Of a stretch of DNA of 64,000 bases, positions 8,179 to 18,098 are shown one piece after another. A model generated the notes under the pieces. That model was not told the DNA's origin, did no database searches, and saw nothing but the letters and a program-made list of their open reading frames with translations. Position numbers and translations under genes: made by a program. The stretch comes from CAMUQR01 sp963526735 (lineage in GTDB: Bacteria > Patescibacteriota > Saccharimonadia > Saccharimonadales > Saccharimonadaceae): positions 101,800 through 165,799 of the forward strand of contig CAURNU010000001.1 in NCBI GenBank assembly GCA_963526735.1. Direction: 5' to 3'. Every line of letters begins with the position of its first letter. Position 1 is the first letter of the stretch.

Positions 8179-11096
8179 AAAAAATACTCATAGCAATCAC
8201 TCTAATGATCGCTATCTTATTGCCGAGTCAAACTTCTGCTAGAGGAGAATTACAATATTTTGAAGATGCAGTTGATTATGCAAACTTCATGCGAATTTAT
8301 TTGGCAGTTTGTCCTGAACTTGATCAAAACCCATCAACCGCGTCTAAAATGCCGAAAAATAAACGTGATATTGCCAGCAAAATCTGCACTCCCGAAATTA
8401 AATCCGATGTTAAACAAAATCTTAAATTTATGATTGCGATTAATATCTATGGCAGCATCGACATTAAGCGTAATGAATATAATTTACCAGGCACTAAAGA
8501 ACAAGATACTTTTCGTGAGCCAACAGAGCAAGAAATGCTCAACGGTAATTTTATTTTTAATTATGACAAAACAATTAACTTGTTTAATCAAGACACCTGG
8601 AAATTACTTAGCGATCCTAAAAAATCCATTAATAAATCAGCAAAAGAAATTCTTAACAACATTTCTGAAGCTGACATCAACGAAGCAGTTGAGAGAATCT
8701 TCAGCTCTTGTTCTAAGCCAGGCACTAGCGACTATAAACTATGCAACGACTTATTAAACATCCAAGAACCCGATAAAAACAACAATATCTTCAATCCGAA
8801 CAACCTCAACAATCTCTTCTTACAACAAATGTTCTTTAATATGCATACGAATGCTTTAAATGGCGCAAATAATATTCCCACGCATGTCACTTTTAAGATC
8901 TTCAACGATGACTTCCGTTATAATATTCTGTACCCAACTATTGACTTCGGAAATAATTTTAACTTTAATTTTGCGGAAATTACTCCAGATAAAACAGCTT
9001 TATCTAAGGTTAAAACTCATTATGTGCCAGGTGGATCTGGAGTCATTATTGATCAGTTTGCCGAATTAGCAACTCGCGCTGCCGAGGGGATGTATAATAC
9101 AATTGCTAATTGGTTTTTAAATATTCGCCTCGAAACCATCTCTGATCCTAGCGTCAAAAATGTCTGGCAGGCTTTCCGTGATTTATCAAATATCATCTTC
9201 ATTATTATCTTTTTAGTGGTGATCATCTCCCAAATCACTGGAGTAGGCTTATCTAATTATTCTGTTAAACGCATGCTTCCAAAACTTCTAATCGCCATTC
9301 TACTAGTTAACTTATCTTTTTATATTACGCAAGTCGCTGTTGATTTATCTAATTTAATTGGCAAGGGCATTTTTCAACTACTAGTTGATACTGCTAAAAT
9401 ATCTGGCGGTTTCATGGGGAAATATGGGATTTATACCTCAAAACAAGGTTCAATTGGGGATATTTTAAATATTCTAATGCTGATTATCGCTGGCTTATTG
9501 ACGGTTTTAGCAACTTTAATCAATATTTTATTATTAACAATTCGTGATGCTGTGGTCATTATTTTAGTTATCACTTCGCCATTCGCTTTAGTGAGCGGTT
9601 TATCACCTCAAATGCAAAAAATACACGATACCTGGTGGAAATTACTGTTTAATATTGCCAGTATTTATCCAATTGCCAGCTTCTTAGTAGGTGGAGCCAT
9701 TCTCGTTGATCAAATTATCATGTCCGGTCAAGACGGCATGATTATGTTCTTAACTGCCAAACTTGCCTTATTCGGTTCACTCACCGCTATTCCGTTTATT
9801 ATTCTTAACGCTATGCGTAAAATCGACTCCGCTATCAAGGTCGGCGGAACTGGTTCGTTATTTAATACGCCACTTGCTCATAATATTGGTTCCGATCCAA
9901 TCAGCGCTGGTGTCCAAGCTAAAAATTTATTTGACAAAACAGGAGTTGGTCAATTCCGTTTAGCACAAAAAAAGCAAAAAAAATTATTAAAACGAGCTTC
10001 ACGAACTGGCAAATTCTGGGCTCGCGATAGTCTGAACGCTCAATACCAACTCAAAAAACAACGGAGCGATTTTGCAGGTAAGTTCAGCCAGGCAGAAGCA
10101 GGGGAGTTAATTAATGCGTTATCCACTAATAATTTCGCGAGTTTATCACCGGAATTACGTAATAAATATCAAGTTTTAGCTAATCAAATAATTGATCCAA
10201 AAGAAATCGCTCTATCACTTGCCATGGCCTATGCTCAAGACACAAGTTCTCAAAAAGAAGATAACCCAGATAATATTCTTAAAGCTCTGAATCTTGCTAA
10301 TAAGCGAGGCGCTACCCAGGCCGAACTGCAAGATACTACAACTGAAATTATGAAATCGCTTGATAATAAAGGCGATTTTCGCAGTATGGGCATCATCAAG
10401 GCTACCGCCGAGTATAACGAAGCTCATGGCAAAGCCGATCTTAATTTGTTACACCAAGCTGACCAATTAAGTAATCAAATATCCGATCCAACAGCAAAGC
10501 CTTATCATGAGTTAATTGTTAAACACACTACCGAATCAATGAAGGACAAGGGTTTGTTTACCAAACTCGAATCGGGCAATATGGAAAATCTCCATGCTAG
10601 CACAATCCAACGTGGGACAGTTGCTAATGAGGTATTTATTAAACATATGGCTGATAATAGCAGTACGCGCGATGCGATACTTAACAATTACCATAAATTA
10701 TCGACCGAAACTCAAGATGTCTTAGGCGCGTCAACAGAGCTACTCGATAAACTCCAGCAAGCTAACGAACTTCAAGCTAAAGTTCCCAGCCCAGTTCCTA
10801 AAACAAGACAAGTTCATCAACTACGACAAACTTACACTACTGAATTTGCTAAGAAGGAGCAGGAATATATCGACGATAATGTCGCAAATTATAGCGGACC
10901 TACCGATCCACTCCTTATCAGTAAGGCTAAAGCCTACGCCCGTCAAGCCACCGAAGATCTCTTTAATGAATTAAGCGATACAGAGCAAGAATTATCAGAT
11001 ATTCAAGACACGATCAAAACCCTACCGCAAGATAATCGCGAAAGCATTAAACAGGATATTATGGACAGTATTAAATATAACAATCACATTACATAA
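8175..11096 (+). CDS. VirB6/TrbL-like T4SS membrane protein, paralogue 3, 973 aa
   Basis: Unlike paralogues 1, 2 and 4, this gene has a strong Shine-Dalgarno (GGAGGAGG, 4-5 nt upstream), and its ATG overlaps the preceding stop, so it is read by coupling from the same message. A signal peptide (1-22, ending TSA-R) precedes a roughly 280-residue extracytoplasmic domain with few cysteines. The membrane block (about 315-560) carries VWQAFRDLSNIIFIIIF, SNYSVKRMLPKLLIA, VDLSNLIGKG and TSPFALVSGLSP. The last 400 residues are hydrophilic, helical and rich in Gln/Lys. It is the same family as its four neighbours; I infer an inner-membrane channel component. Confidence 0.7.
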   Translation: MKKILIAITLMIAILLPSQTSARGELQYFEDAVDYANFMRIYLAVCPELDQNPSTASKMPKNKRDIASKICTPEIKSDVKQNLKFMIAINIYGSIDIKRNEYNLPGTKEQDTFREPTEQEMLNGNFIFNYDKTINLFNQDTWKLLSDPKKSINKSAKEILNNISEADINEAVERIFSSCSKPGTSDYKLCNDLLNIQEPDKNNNIFNPNNLNNLFLQQMFFNMHTNALNGANNIPTHVTFKIFNDDFRYNILYPTIDFGNNFNFNFAEITPDKTALSKVKTHYVPGGSGVIIDQFAELATRAAEGMYNTIANWFLNIRLETISDPSVKNVWQAFRDLSNIIFIIIFLVVIISQITGVGLSNYSVKRMLPKLLIAILLVNLSFYITQVAVDLSNLIGKGIFQLLVDTAKISGGFMGKYGIYTSKQGSIGDILNILMLIIAGLLTVLATLINILLLTIRDAVVIILVITSPFALVSGLSPQMQKIHDTWWKLLFNIASIYPIASFLVGGAILVDQIIMSGQDGMIMFLTAKLALFGSLTAIPFIILNAMRKIDSAIKVGGTGSLFNTPLAHNIGSDPISAGVQAKNLFDKTGVGQFRLAQKKQKKLLKRASRTGKFWARDSLNAQYQLKKQRSDFAGKFSQAEAGELINALSTNNFASLSPELRNKYQVLANQIIDPKEIALSLAMAYAQDTSSQKEDNPDNILKALNLANKRGATQAELQDTTTEIMKSLDNKGDFRSMGIIKATAEYNEAHGKADLNLLHQADQLSNQISDPTAKPYHELIVKHTTESMKDKGLFTKLESGNMENLHASTIQRGTVANEVFIKHMADNSSTRDAILNNYHKLSTETQDVLGASTELLDKLQQANELQAKVPSPVPKTRQVHQLRQTYTTEFAKKEQEYIDDNVANYSGPTDPLLISKAKAYARQATEDLFNELSDTEQELSDIQDTIKTLPQDNRESIKQDIMDSIKYNNHIT

Positions 11097-11099
11097 GGT

Positions 11100-11128
11100 T
11101 TGCAAAAAAGATGATTTTAAAGCATAAT
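11100..11128 (+). promoter_or_regulatory. Promoter for leaderless transcript of VirB6-like paralogue 4
   Basis: TTGCAA at 11100-11105, a 17-nt spacer, and CATAAT at 11123-11128, with ATG 11135 six nt later. The promoter spans the upstream in-frame ATG at 11111, which rules that codon out as the start. Confidence 0.72.
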
Positions 11129-11134
11129 TATAAT

Positions 11135-13174
11135 ATGAAAAAGTGGGCAAAATGGGGTCTCGTAATGATTGTCGGTGTTTTAATGATAAACACTATTTTT
11201 CACATTCCCGTTCAAGCTGATAAAAACAATAGTAGTCAAAATAATCAAACCGATCAAAAAGACAACGAGAAAGTCGATGCCCAAGGTACTAATACTGGTA
11301 ATTACACCACTAAAGAATACCAAGCTTTTGTGACATGCTCCAATAAGGCTCGCCAAGAAAATCCCGGCATTAGTCAAAAAGAGATTGAACAAAAATGCCG
11401 TGGTTATGTCCCAACTAATTGTAATCTTGAAGGAGCAATTGGTTGGATTATGTGTCCGTTTTTATTCACGATAGGTGAGGGGACAGATGCCTCATATAAC
11501 TTCATTCAAGGAATGCTGACAATTGATATTCAATTTTTTAAAACTGACAGTAGTAATTCAGCATTTGAGCCGTGGAAACAAATTCGTAATCTCGCCAATG
11601 TCGGTTTGATTATTTTCTTCATGATAGTGATTATTTCGCAGGTGACTGGCTTCGGTATCAGTAACTACGGCATCAAAAAAATCCTGCCAAAAATCATCAT
11701 GGCCACAATCTTAATTAATGTATCTTATGTGATTAGTCAATTTTTGATTGATTTATCAAATTTAGTCGGTTCATCGGTTCTCAAATTATTCCAAGGTTTT
11801 GAAAATACTGTCTTTTTGCGCATGCCAAATAGCAATCCTGGCGGTGTAGCAGCTACTGGCTTAAGCGGAGCTCTAATGATTATTCTCGGTATTATGACAA
11901 TTAAACAAGTGTCGATTATGACTTCCTTATTTGCATTAGTTGTGCCATTATTAGTTTCATTTATTCTTGTAGTAGTGGTCACTGGTTTAATCCTTTTAAT
12001 TCGCCAAGCTGCCGCTATTGTATTAGTGATTATTGCACCGATTGCGTTTTTGAGCTTAATTTTCCCAAATACCGAACGCCTGTTTAATTTTTGGAAAAAA
12101 GGTATGAGCAGTGTTTTGGTACTATTTCCAGTAGTTGGTATGTTGTTTGGGGCAGCTGGATTCATTAGTAAACTACTCGTGAGTAGTAGTGATACTTTCT
12201 TAATGCAAACTCTCGGATTGGTGATTTCCGGTATGCCCCTAGTTTTTACACCATCAATCGTCAAAAGTACCCTTGCTGCTATACCAATGATTGGTACAAC
12301 TTTTGGTAATGCTTTTAATAAATTACAAGCCGGCACCAACAATGCAGTACGTAATTCCCGTATGGTGCAATTTGCTAAACAGCAACATCAACATAAGTTT
12401 GAACAACTACAAGCTGGCGATGCTAGTCATGCTCGCGGACCATTTAAATGGCAAGAGCGGGCTACAGCCGGTGTTTTAGGAACATTAAACCGTCACACCA
12501 AATCCGGACAGGCTCGCCTCTATGATATCGAGAACCGCCGTGCCGACAACATTTCGAATATGTCGAGCCGTATCGCTGATCAAGATTTAGAATCAATTAT
12601 GAAGAATGCTAAAAATGGTTTTTCTAATTTTAAGTTTAATGACTTATCGCAAGAAACGCGCCAAGCTATGCTTGCTAATGGTTATGACGAAAACAACACC
12701 GCTGAATTAGCTTCAGCCGCCATGCTCAAACATGCCAGAAATGGCGATTTAAGCACTGAGGAGTTCTCGGGTGTTATGGAGCATGCACTTAGTCAAAATA
12801 TGGCAGTATCATCTGCATATCGTATTGCTGAGGAAGCCCGCAAAAGCTCCAATGATAAAGGTCGATTTGACACCGCTGGATATATTCGTGGCTTACAGAA
12901 AGAAACTGGTGGTATCAATTCCACCAATCTCAGTAGGTTTCGCGCTGATAAAGGTGGGATCGCTTCCACAGCAATTACTAATCAGCTTAATTCTATGGGG
13001 TCGGATGAAATCGCTAAAATTAATAAAAAAGCACTCGAGGATGGAACAAGAGGACATACCGTCTTCAATCAACTCTACCACAGCTCACCGCAATTTCAAT
13101 ATAATACTAACGCATCTTTGAAAGATCCAAACATGAGTGCCGATACTTACAAGGCGATTACTGAGGCTATCTAA
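11135..13174 (+). CDS. VirB6/TrbL-like T4SS membrane protein, paralogue 4, 679 aa
   Basis: The start is ATG 11135 (MKKWAKWGLV), which gives a clean signal peptide (about 1-28, ending VQA-D). The in-frame ATG 24 nt upstream lies inside the promoter. The extracytoplasmic segment is short (about 100 residues) and ends in GAIGWIMCPFLFTIGEG, matching the IGWIVCPMM segment of paralogue 1. The membrane block (about 145-420) shows IRNLANVGLIIFFM, SNYGIKKILPKI, ISQFLIDLSNLVG and IAPIAFLSLIFPNTE. A hydrophilic tail of about 260 residues follows. It is the shortest of the five and so comes closest to a minimal VirB6-like core. Confidence 0.7.
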   Translation: MKKWAKWGLVMIVGVLMINTIFHIPVQADKNNSSQNNQTDQKDNEKVDAQGTNTGNYTTKEYQAFVTCSNKARQENPGISQKEIEQKCRGYVPTNCNLEGAIGWIMCPFLFTIGEGTDASYNFIQGMLTIDIQFFKTDSSNSAFEPWKQIRNLANVGLIIFFMIVIISQVTGFGISNYGIKKILPKIIMATILINVSYVISQFLIDLSNLVGSSVLKLFQGFENTVFLRMPNSNPGGVAATGLSGALMIILGIMTIKQVSIMTSLFALVVPLLVSFILVVVVTGLILLIRQAAAIVLVIIAPIAFLSLIFPNTERLFNFWKKGMSSVLVLFPVVGMLFGAAGFISKLLVSSSDTFLMQTLGLVISGMPLVFTPSIVKSTLAAIPMIGTTFGNAFNKLQAGTNNAVRNSRMVQFAKQQHQHKFEQLQAGDASHARGPFKWQERATAGVLGTLNRHTKSGQARLYDIENRRADNISNMSSRIADQDLESIMKNAKNGFSNFKFNDLSQETRQAMLANGYDENNTAELASAAMLKHARNGDLSTEEFSGVMEHALSQNMAVSSAYRIAEEARKSSNDKGRFDTAGYIRGLQKETGGINSTNLSRFRADKGGIASTAITNQLNSMGSDEIAKINKKALEDGTRGHTVFNQLYHSSPQFQYNTNASLKDPNMSADTYKAITEAI

Positions 13175-15795
13175 TGAAACGTTTCAGTTTAATTAGTTTA
13201 TCAATTATCAGTCTAGTCATAATTCTTACACACTATGCTCAGGCATCAATTCATTTTCAGCAATTCAACATTAACGATTACAGCAAAGAACAGTTACCTC
13301 GCGAAGAATTAGTTAAAGAAATTCAAACTTTTGTAGTACGAACTCTACCAAAAATCGAAAATTGTAATGAACGGGGTGAAGGTGAATTTCAAAGTATCTT
13401 CTGTACCAATATTTACGAAGCTGATCGTATTCGTTTAGCCTATATTTTAGGCTATAACGCCAACCTTAAGCCAGAAGCTATTACCAAAACTAATCATGTG
13501 CGCAAATTAATCTTTCCGGCTAATGCTAAAATTTATAATGAAAATCGTTCTTTAAAAGAGGAGAATGGGGAGGGTAATATTTATGATAACGATTCTGATG
13601 GTGGTATTCCTAATCCGCACAAAGTCAAAAAGCAACCTTATCATGATAATATTGATGGTAATTTTAAATTTGGTATGGCGACAGAAATTGGGCTTAGAGA
13701 CTGCGCTATTGATAACAGTGGCCAGTCCCAAACTCGCTTAAAAGCTCTCAATCCGCAATTAGAAACAACCGATACTAGCACCCAAGATAAAACATCAGAC
13801 AAGACAAAAAATACTAAACAAAAACCCCCAGAATATCCACTAATTGGTTGCCAAGATATTAAATTAGTCTTAAAACAATTTTTAAGCCAAAATTATATCA
13901 ACCATATTCTCGATAATAGTCCACATATTGGTTGGCTTAATTTCAGTCAATCCGAAAAAATAAATATGCAGTTATCCCAAAAAGAAATTGACAACGCCAA
14001 TGGCACTATTTTAAGTGATGGTGAATACCAAGATATTAAATCACGTTGCGCTGTCACTGGCCTACAAGCATTACTAATTTGTCCAGCAATGCGTACTACC
14101 GGCGGTTTAACTCAAGCTGGACTAAATATCATTCAAAAAAGCATGGTCTTAAACCCGAAGTTTACCAATTCTCGCACCAAAGGTGGCTTCGTCTTATACT
14201 CATCTTGGGTGGAATTTCGTAATATTTCCAACCTCATTCTCATCATAGCCTTCATGATAATGATTGCCGCTTATGTCACTAACCGTCAACTTGATGTTTA
14301 TAATCTCCGCAAAATGCTTCCAAAATTCATCGTAATTGCGATTTTAATAAACGCTTCATTCCTGATTATGCAAGTGGCTGTTGATATTAGTAATATCGTC
14401 GGAGTAGGGATGTTTTCGCTTTTATCAAACATTATGCCTTTTAACTACGATGTGATGAAAACAGTCTCCACAGTCTTGGCTGGAGGACTAATTATCGGCT
14501 CAGTAGCACTAGCACCGCTGATTGGTATCGCAGTACTCATTCCGGTCATTCTCTGTGCCATGTTATCAGTCGTGATTATGGTCGTGATGCTAGCCCTGCG
14601 CGACTCGGCATTTATTGTGTTGCTAGTTTTAACGCCGGTAGCTTTAATTAGTTTATTGTTCCCAAATTCTGATCGATTCTATCAGGTTTGGAAAAAATCA
14701 ATCTGGACAATTTTAATCATTCCGCCAATGATTGGATTAACATTCGGTAGTGGCAAATTTTTATCCGGCTTAATGTTTCAAGTAGGTGGATTGATGCAAA
14801 TTTTCTATATCGTACCACTAGCACTGCAATTCTATTTATTACCAAAGATATTATTAAACTCAATCAAAAATCTACCGCTTATCGGTAATCAAATTGCCTC
14901 AACTCTTGATAAAATCCCTGATGGCATTACTGATAAATATCGCTCCAGTGAGTTTCATAAACAAGCCACGATTAATTTCAAAGCTAAGCGCAGTCGCTCT
15001 ATCAAGCGAGCTAAATTTGACAAAAAACACCCGCTCGCTAATAGCGCCTATCTCGCCGCCAACAAACTCAATCAAGGCAAAAACAAAGTTGTCGACAAGT
15101 TTCTGCCTGGATATGACACTCTCATGCAAGCACCAGCCTTTGATCGTGAGGCTTTTGAAGAATTAGTCAAAAACTCCTATAAGATGGATCCTAATGTTGC
15201 TCAATACTATCTAAAGGAAAATGACATTATGGATAAAGGTACACTTAATCAGTATCAAAAAGGGTTAAACAGCTTATCTACCGAAGCCTCCACTCAATTG
15301 CAAACTATGCTTCGCAATAATAATCCTGACCAGATTCTTTCTAGTATCCTTAAAGTGTCCGATGACGGGGAGGGAGATGCTCAAGCCATCCTCAAAGGCT
15401 TCAATCAATATCTTGAGCGTGGTGGAGATTATGCTAATTTATCAATCATTGCCAAAAATGTTGAAGATAATTATAAAAAAGAAGGTAATTTTACCGACGC
15501 TGCTTTTTTGAAAAACATTAGAGATGATGCTAAAAAGAGTAAGAAAAGAATTGATTACAGTGAACAACTAGATGTTTTACAAAAAATGCAGCCAGCCGAC
15601 CAAATTAACTTAACTGCTGATTACTTCAACTCGGTTAGCGATTGGAAGAAATTTAAAGGCTTTAAAGCAGGCGACGTACAAGATGCTGCCTTTCGCAAAT
15701 TTATGACCACTCCAGTTGGTCAAGCTCAACTCGATAAAATCCGCGCCCAGTCCGCCCAAAACACTAATGCCGCTAATTATCTCAGTCAGTTTTAG
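13174..15795 (+). CDS. VirB6/TrbL-like T4SS membrane protein, paralogue 5, 873 aa
   Basis: The start overlaps the previous stop by one base (TAATG) with a weak GAGG upstream, so it is co-translated with paralogue 4. A signal peptide (1-24, ending AQA-S) leads into a roughly 290-residue extracytoplasmic domain. The membrane block (about 345-590) carries WVEFRNISNLILIIAFM, LDVYNLRKMLPKFIV, MQVAVDISNIVG and TPVALISLLFPNSD. The NY signature of the other paralogues is VYN here. A tail of about 280 residues is hydrophilic and strongly charged. It closes the VirB6-like tandem array and is followed after 58 nt by a separately promoted gene. Confidence 0.7.
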   Translation: MKRFSLISLSIISLVIILTHYAQASIHFQQFNINDYSKEQLPREELVKEIQTFVVRTLPKIENCNERGEGEFQSIFCTNIYEADRIRLAYILGYNANLKPEAITKTNHVRKLIFPANAKIYNENRSLKEENGEGNIYDNDSDGGIPNPHKVKKQPYHDNIDGNFKFGMATEIGLRDCAIDNSGQSQTRLKALNPQLETTDTSTQDKTSDKTKNTKQKPPEYPLIGCQDIKLVLKQFLSQNYINHILDNSPHIGWLNFSQSEKINMQLSQKEIDNANGTILSDGEYQDIKSRCAVTGLQALLICPAMRTTGGLTQAGLNIIQKSMVLNPKFTNSRTKGGFVLYSSWVEFRNISNLILIIAFMIMIAAYVTNRQLDVYNLRKMLPKFIVIAILINASFLIMQVAVDISNIVGVGMFSLLSNIMPFNYDVMKTVSTVLAGGLIIGSVALAPLIGIAVLIPVILCAMLSVVIMVVMLALRDSAFIVLLVLTPVALISLLFPNSDRFYQVWKKSIWTILIIPPMIGLTFGSGKFLSGLMFQVGGLMQIFYIVPLALQFYLLPKILLNSIKNLPLIGNQIASTLDKIPDGITDKYRSSEFHKQATINFKAKRSRSIKRAKFDKKHPLANSAYLAANKLNQGKNKVVDKFLPGYDTLMQAPAFDREAFEELVKNSYKMDPNVAQYYLKENDIMDKGTLNQYQKGLNSLSTEASTQLQTMLRNNNPDQILSSILKVSDDGEGDAQAILKGFNQYLERGGDYANLSIIAKNVEDNYKKEGNFTDAAFLKNIRDDAKKSKKRIDYSEQLDVLQKMQPADQINLTADYFNSVSDWKKFKGFKAGDVQDAAFRKFMTTPVGQAQLDKIRAQSAQNTNAANYLSQF

Positions 15796-15824
15796 TTGCG
15801 TTTAATTGCTGTTTATGGTATAAT
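15796..15824 (+). promoter_or_regulatory. Promoter upstream of the 732-aa membrane protein gene
   Basis: TTGCGT at 15796-15801, a 17-nt spacer, and TATAAT at 15819-15824 with extended TGG. Unlike its neighbours, this promoter leaves a roughly 23-nt leader with an AAGGGG ribosome site 9 nt before ATG 15854. Confidence 0.7.
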
Positions 15825-15853
15825 TTAAAAGAGTTATTAAGGGGTTATACTGT

Positions 15854-18052
15854 ATGAAAAATCAATTATTACTGCTCGAATCACAGACATCACCACTCTG
15901 GTCGGATTTTTCAGCTACCAATCTGCACTCTATCGAAAAAACCGCCACTAAATCATTCTTAAAATTCAACGCTAAGCGTCAAGCCACCTCTAAAGCCCTC
16001 AAATACGCTCCACTAATTGGTTTGGGGCTGATTTTGATTATTATCATGGTGATTATTGGGTTTATTTTGACCCCGAGCTTATTAATTAATCATTTTGTGC
16101 AGACCGTTACCGATAAATTCAATTATCAGGCTACTAGTCTAGAAGCGCGCTCTAATCTATTACTCGACAGCAAGTGGCAGGGTGGACAAAAATCACCTTA
16201 TCGCATCGTCAATGAATACCAAACGATGCCTGACACCCTTGCGAAAAATCTCGAGCACGAAGGCTTTTCAATTCACACTGAAAACAAGCAAATGACCAAG
16301 GTTTTTTATAAAAATAAGCCGATTAAACGGTCAGAGTTTTTATCAACAATTAGTCATAATATCAACATTAATGAAGCTAAAAACAACAGTTTTAACAGTA
16401 AACGAGTCGCTTTTCAAGATGGAGTCTGGCAAAAAAACGCTCGTAATTGGCGCTTATCCAAAAAAGGCTTCACCAAACCAACTGACAAAAACGCCGTTGA
16501 GGATTTTAACAAGCAAGAACTAGCTATTACTAAAGTTGACGACGCCCAGATGCGTTTTAATACCGACACACCGACCGAAACCGATGAAAAGGGTAATGTC
16601 CACGAAAAACAATCGCCGAGTATTAATATTTTTAAATCGCTCACTAATAATCTCAAATATATCAACCAACAAGCCGATCAAACCTCACAAGAGCAAAAGT
16701 CACCGTTTTATCGATCATTTAATAATTTAAAATTAGCCGAACGTAATTTTGTCAACAATCAAAGCGCCTGTGGTTTATATCACAACAGTAATTTCTTACA
16801 AAATTACGCCAAAACCCCTCAAGCAGGGCAACAATCGCAATTAGCCATGAACTTATTTATTGAAGCTGAAAAAATCAAAGCCGGCATCGCTACACCGGAA
16901 TCGGCTGAATTTTATGGCAAACGCCTAACTGAAACTTATACCACCACCAAAGCGAACGGGGCAGTGGTCGAAACCAAATCCGCCACTGATTCTTTTGGTT
17001 ATAAATATGCCGCTTTTGGCGACACGCCACAACTTAACGAAAATGCCGAACGCTACGTGCTTGGCGCTAATCCGACCATCGCTCAATCACAAAAAGCTAT
17101 CAGCCAGCAAAACCAGTGCCAAAACAAAGAAGGTGGCTTTTTGAAGCGACTGTTCGCTAGTTTTTTCAGTAATATCGCTAATTTACTTAATCCATTTAAA
17201 CTCAACCTTGATTTTATTAATCAACTACTCGATTCTGGCAAAGATCGCCAAATCACCGAAAATACCGTTGCTGCGATGTCTAATTTAAAAGTCGCACCTA
17301 ACACTGTTGGTGAGGACCTCGGTAACGCCATTGTCGCTGGCAGTGGATTTTTCCTCGGTAAAAACGCAGCAATTGGCGGAAATAATATTCTTACTCAAGA
17401 CCAAGCCGTCGCTTATCTCCAAGAACAAGATAAATATCTAGCGATGCAAGGCAAAATCGAAGCTAAAAATCTCAGTCCGTTTGATTTAAGCTCGAAACAT
17501 ACTATGATGGGCAGTATCATTAGTTCTAATTTACATCTTTTCACTCAATTATCATCACTCCGTTCAGTTGGCTTAAATATCCTTAAATCCGCCAAATTAA
17601 GCCTCGCACGCCTCAATCCAGTCTCGCAAGCCAAGCGCTCAGCGGTTTATTTTGAGCGTTGTCAAGATTCAGAGTTTTTAAAACTTAATAAACATCTCAA
17701 CGGCCAAAAAATCGCCCTTGATCCATTTTGTAATCCGATTTATGGCGTGGATGTCCAAGCCATTAAAACCAACCCGATTGACGTCATTAATCGACTCGTC
17801 AACAGTGGCGATTTAGTTAAAACCGACCCGAAATGCCAGGAAGATTGTGAACTCGTCCCAGCTGGCGACCTCAAAAAATACCAAAAAAACTGCATCAATC
17901 GAGCTCGTTTGCCGATTGGTGACGAAGATGAAGAAGCTGGATTTGACGATGGCGAAAGTTGCCTCGCTAATTCTCCTAAAAAATCCTTATATGCGCTATT
18001 TTTCATCGATCAGCGCCTCAATAAAATCTTCAACGAAGTCAAACCCCTATAA
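15854..18052 (+). CDS. Single-pass membrane protein of the T4SS-like locus, 732 aa, function unknown
   Basis: A cytoplasmic N-terminus of about 55 residues precedes one strong transmembrane helix (about 56-80, LIGLGLILIIIMVIIGFIL). About 650 mostly hydrophilic extracytoplasmic residues follow, with scattered cysteines and an acidic run (DEDEEAGFDDGE) near the C-terminus. I do not recognise a family. Topology (N-in, one helix, large outer domain) resembles bridging components of T4SS such as VirB8/VirB10, but no motif supports equating them. Its place between the VirB6-like array and the wall hydrolase suggests a structural role in the same machine. Its own promoter and ribosome site distinguish its expression from the leaderless neighbours. 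Confidence 0.6.
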   Translation: MKNQLLLLESQTSPLWSDFSATNLHSIEKTATKSFLKFNAKRQATSKALKYAPLIGLGLILIIIMVIIGFILTPSLLINHFVQTVTDKFNYQATSLEARSNLLLDSKWQGGQKSPYRIVNEYQTMPDTLAKNLEHEGFSIHTENKQMTKVFYKNKPIKRSEFLSTISHNININEAKNNSFNSKRVAFQDGVWQKNARNWRLSKKGFTKPTDKNAVEDFNKQELAITKVDDAQMRFNTDTPTETDEKGNVHEKQSPSINIFKSLTNNLKYINQQADQTSQEQKSPFYRSFNNLKLAERNFVNNQSACGLYHNSNFLQNYAKTPQAGQQSQLAMNLFIEAEKIKAGIATPESAEFYGKRLTETYTTTKANGAVVETKSATDSFGYKYAAFGDTPQLNENAERYVLGANPTIAQSQKAISQQNQCQNKEGGFLKRLFASFFSNIANLLNPFKLNLDFINQLLDSGKDRQITENTVAAMSNLKVAPNTVGEDLGNAIVAGSGFFLGKNAAIGGNNILTQDQAVAYLQEQDKYLAMQGKIEAKNLSPFDLSSKHTMMGSIISSNLHLFTQLSSLRSVGLNILKSAKLSLARLNPVSQAKRSAVYFERCQDSEFLKLNKHLNGQKIALDPFCNPIYGVDVQAIKTNPIDVINRLVNSGDLVKTDPKCQEDCELVPAGDLKKYQKNCINRARLPIGDEDEEAGFDDGESCLANSPKKSLYALFFIDQRLNKIFNEVKPL

Positions 18053-18063
18053 CTAGAAATCGC

Positions 18064-18092
18064 TTGCGCTTTTTGAATACCTCTTATATAAT
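18064..18092 (+). promoter_or_regulatory. Promoter for leaderless transcript of the wall hydrolase gene
   Basis: TTGCGC at 18064-18069, a 17-nt spacer, and TATAAT at 18087-18092. ATG 18099 follows after 6 nt. Confidence 0.72.
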
Positions 18093-18098
18093 TAGCTT

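Noticed and set aside
11111..11134. Earlier ATG for VirB6-like paralogue 4
   Set aside because: It lies between the -35 and -10 boxes, so it would not be in the transcript.
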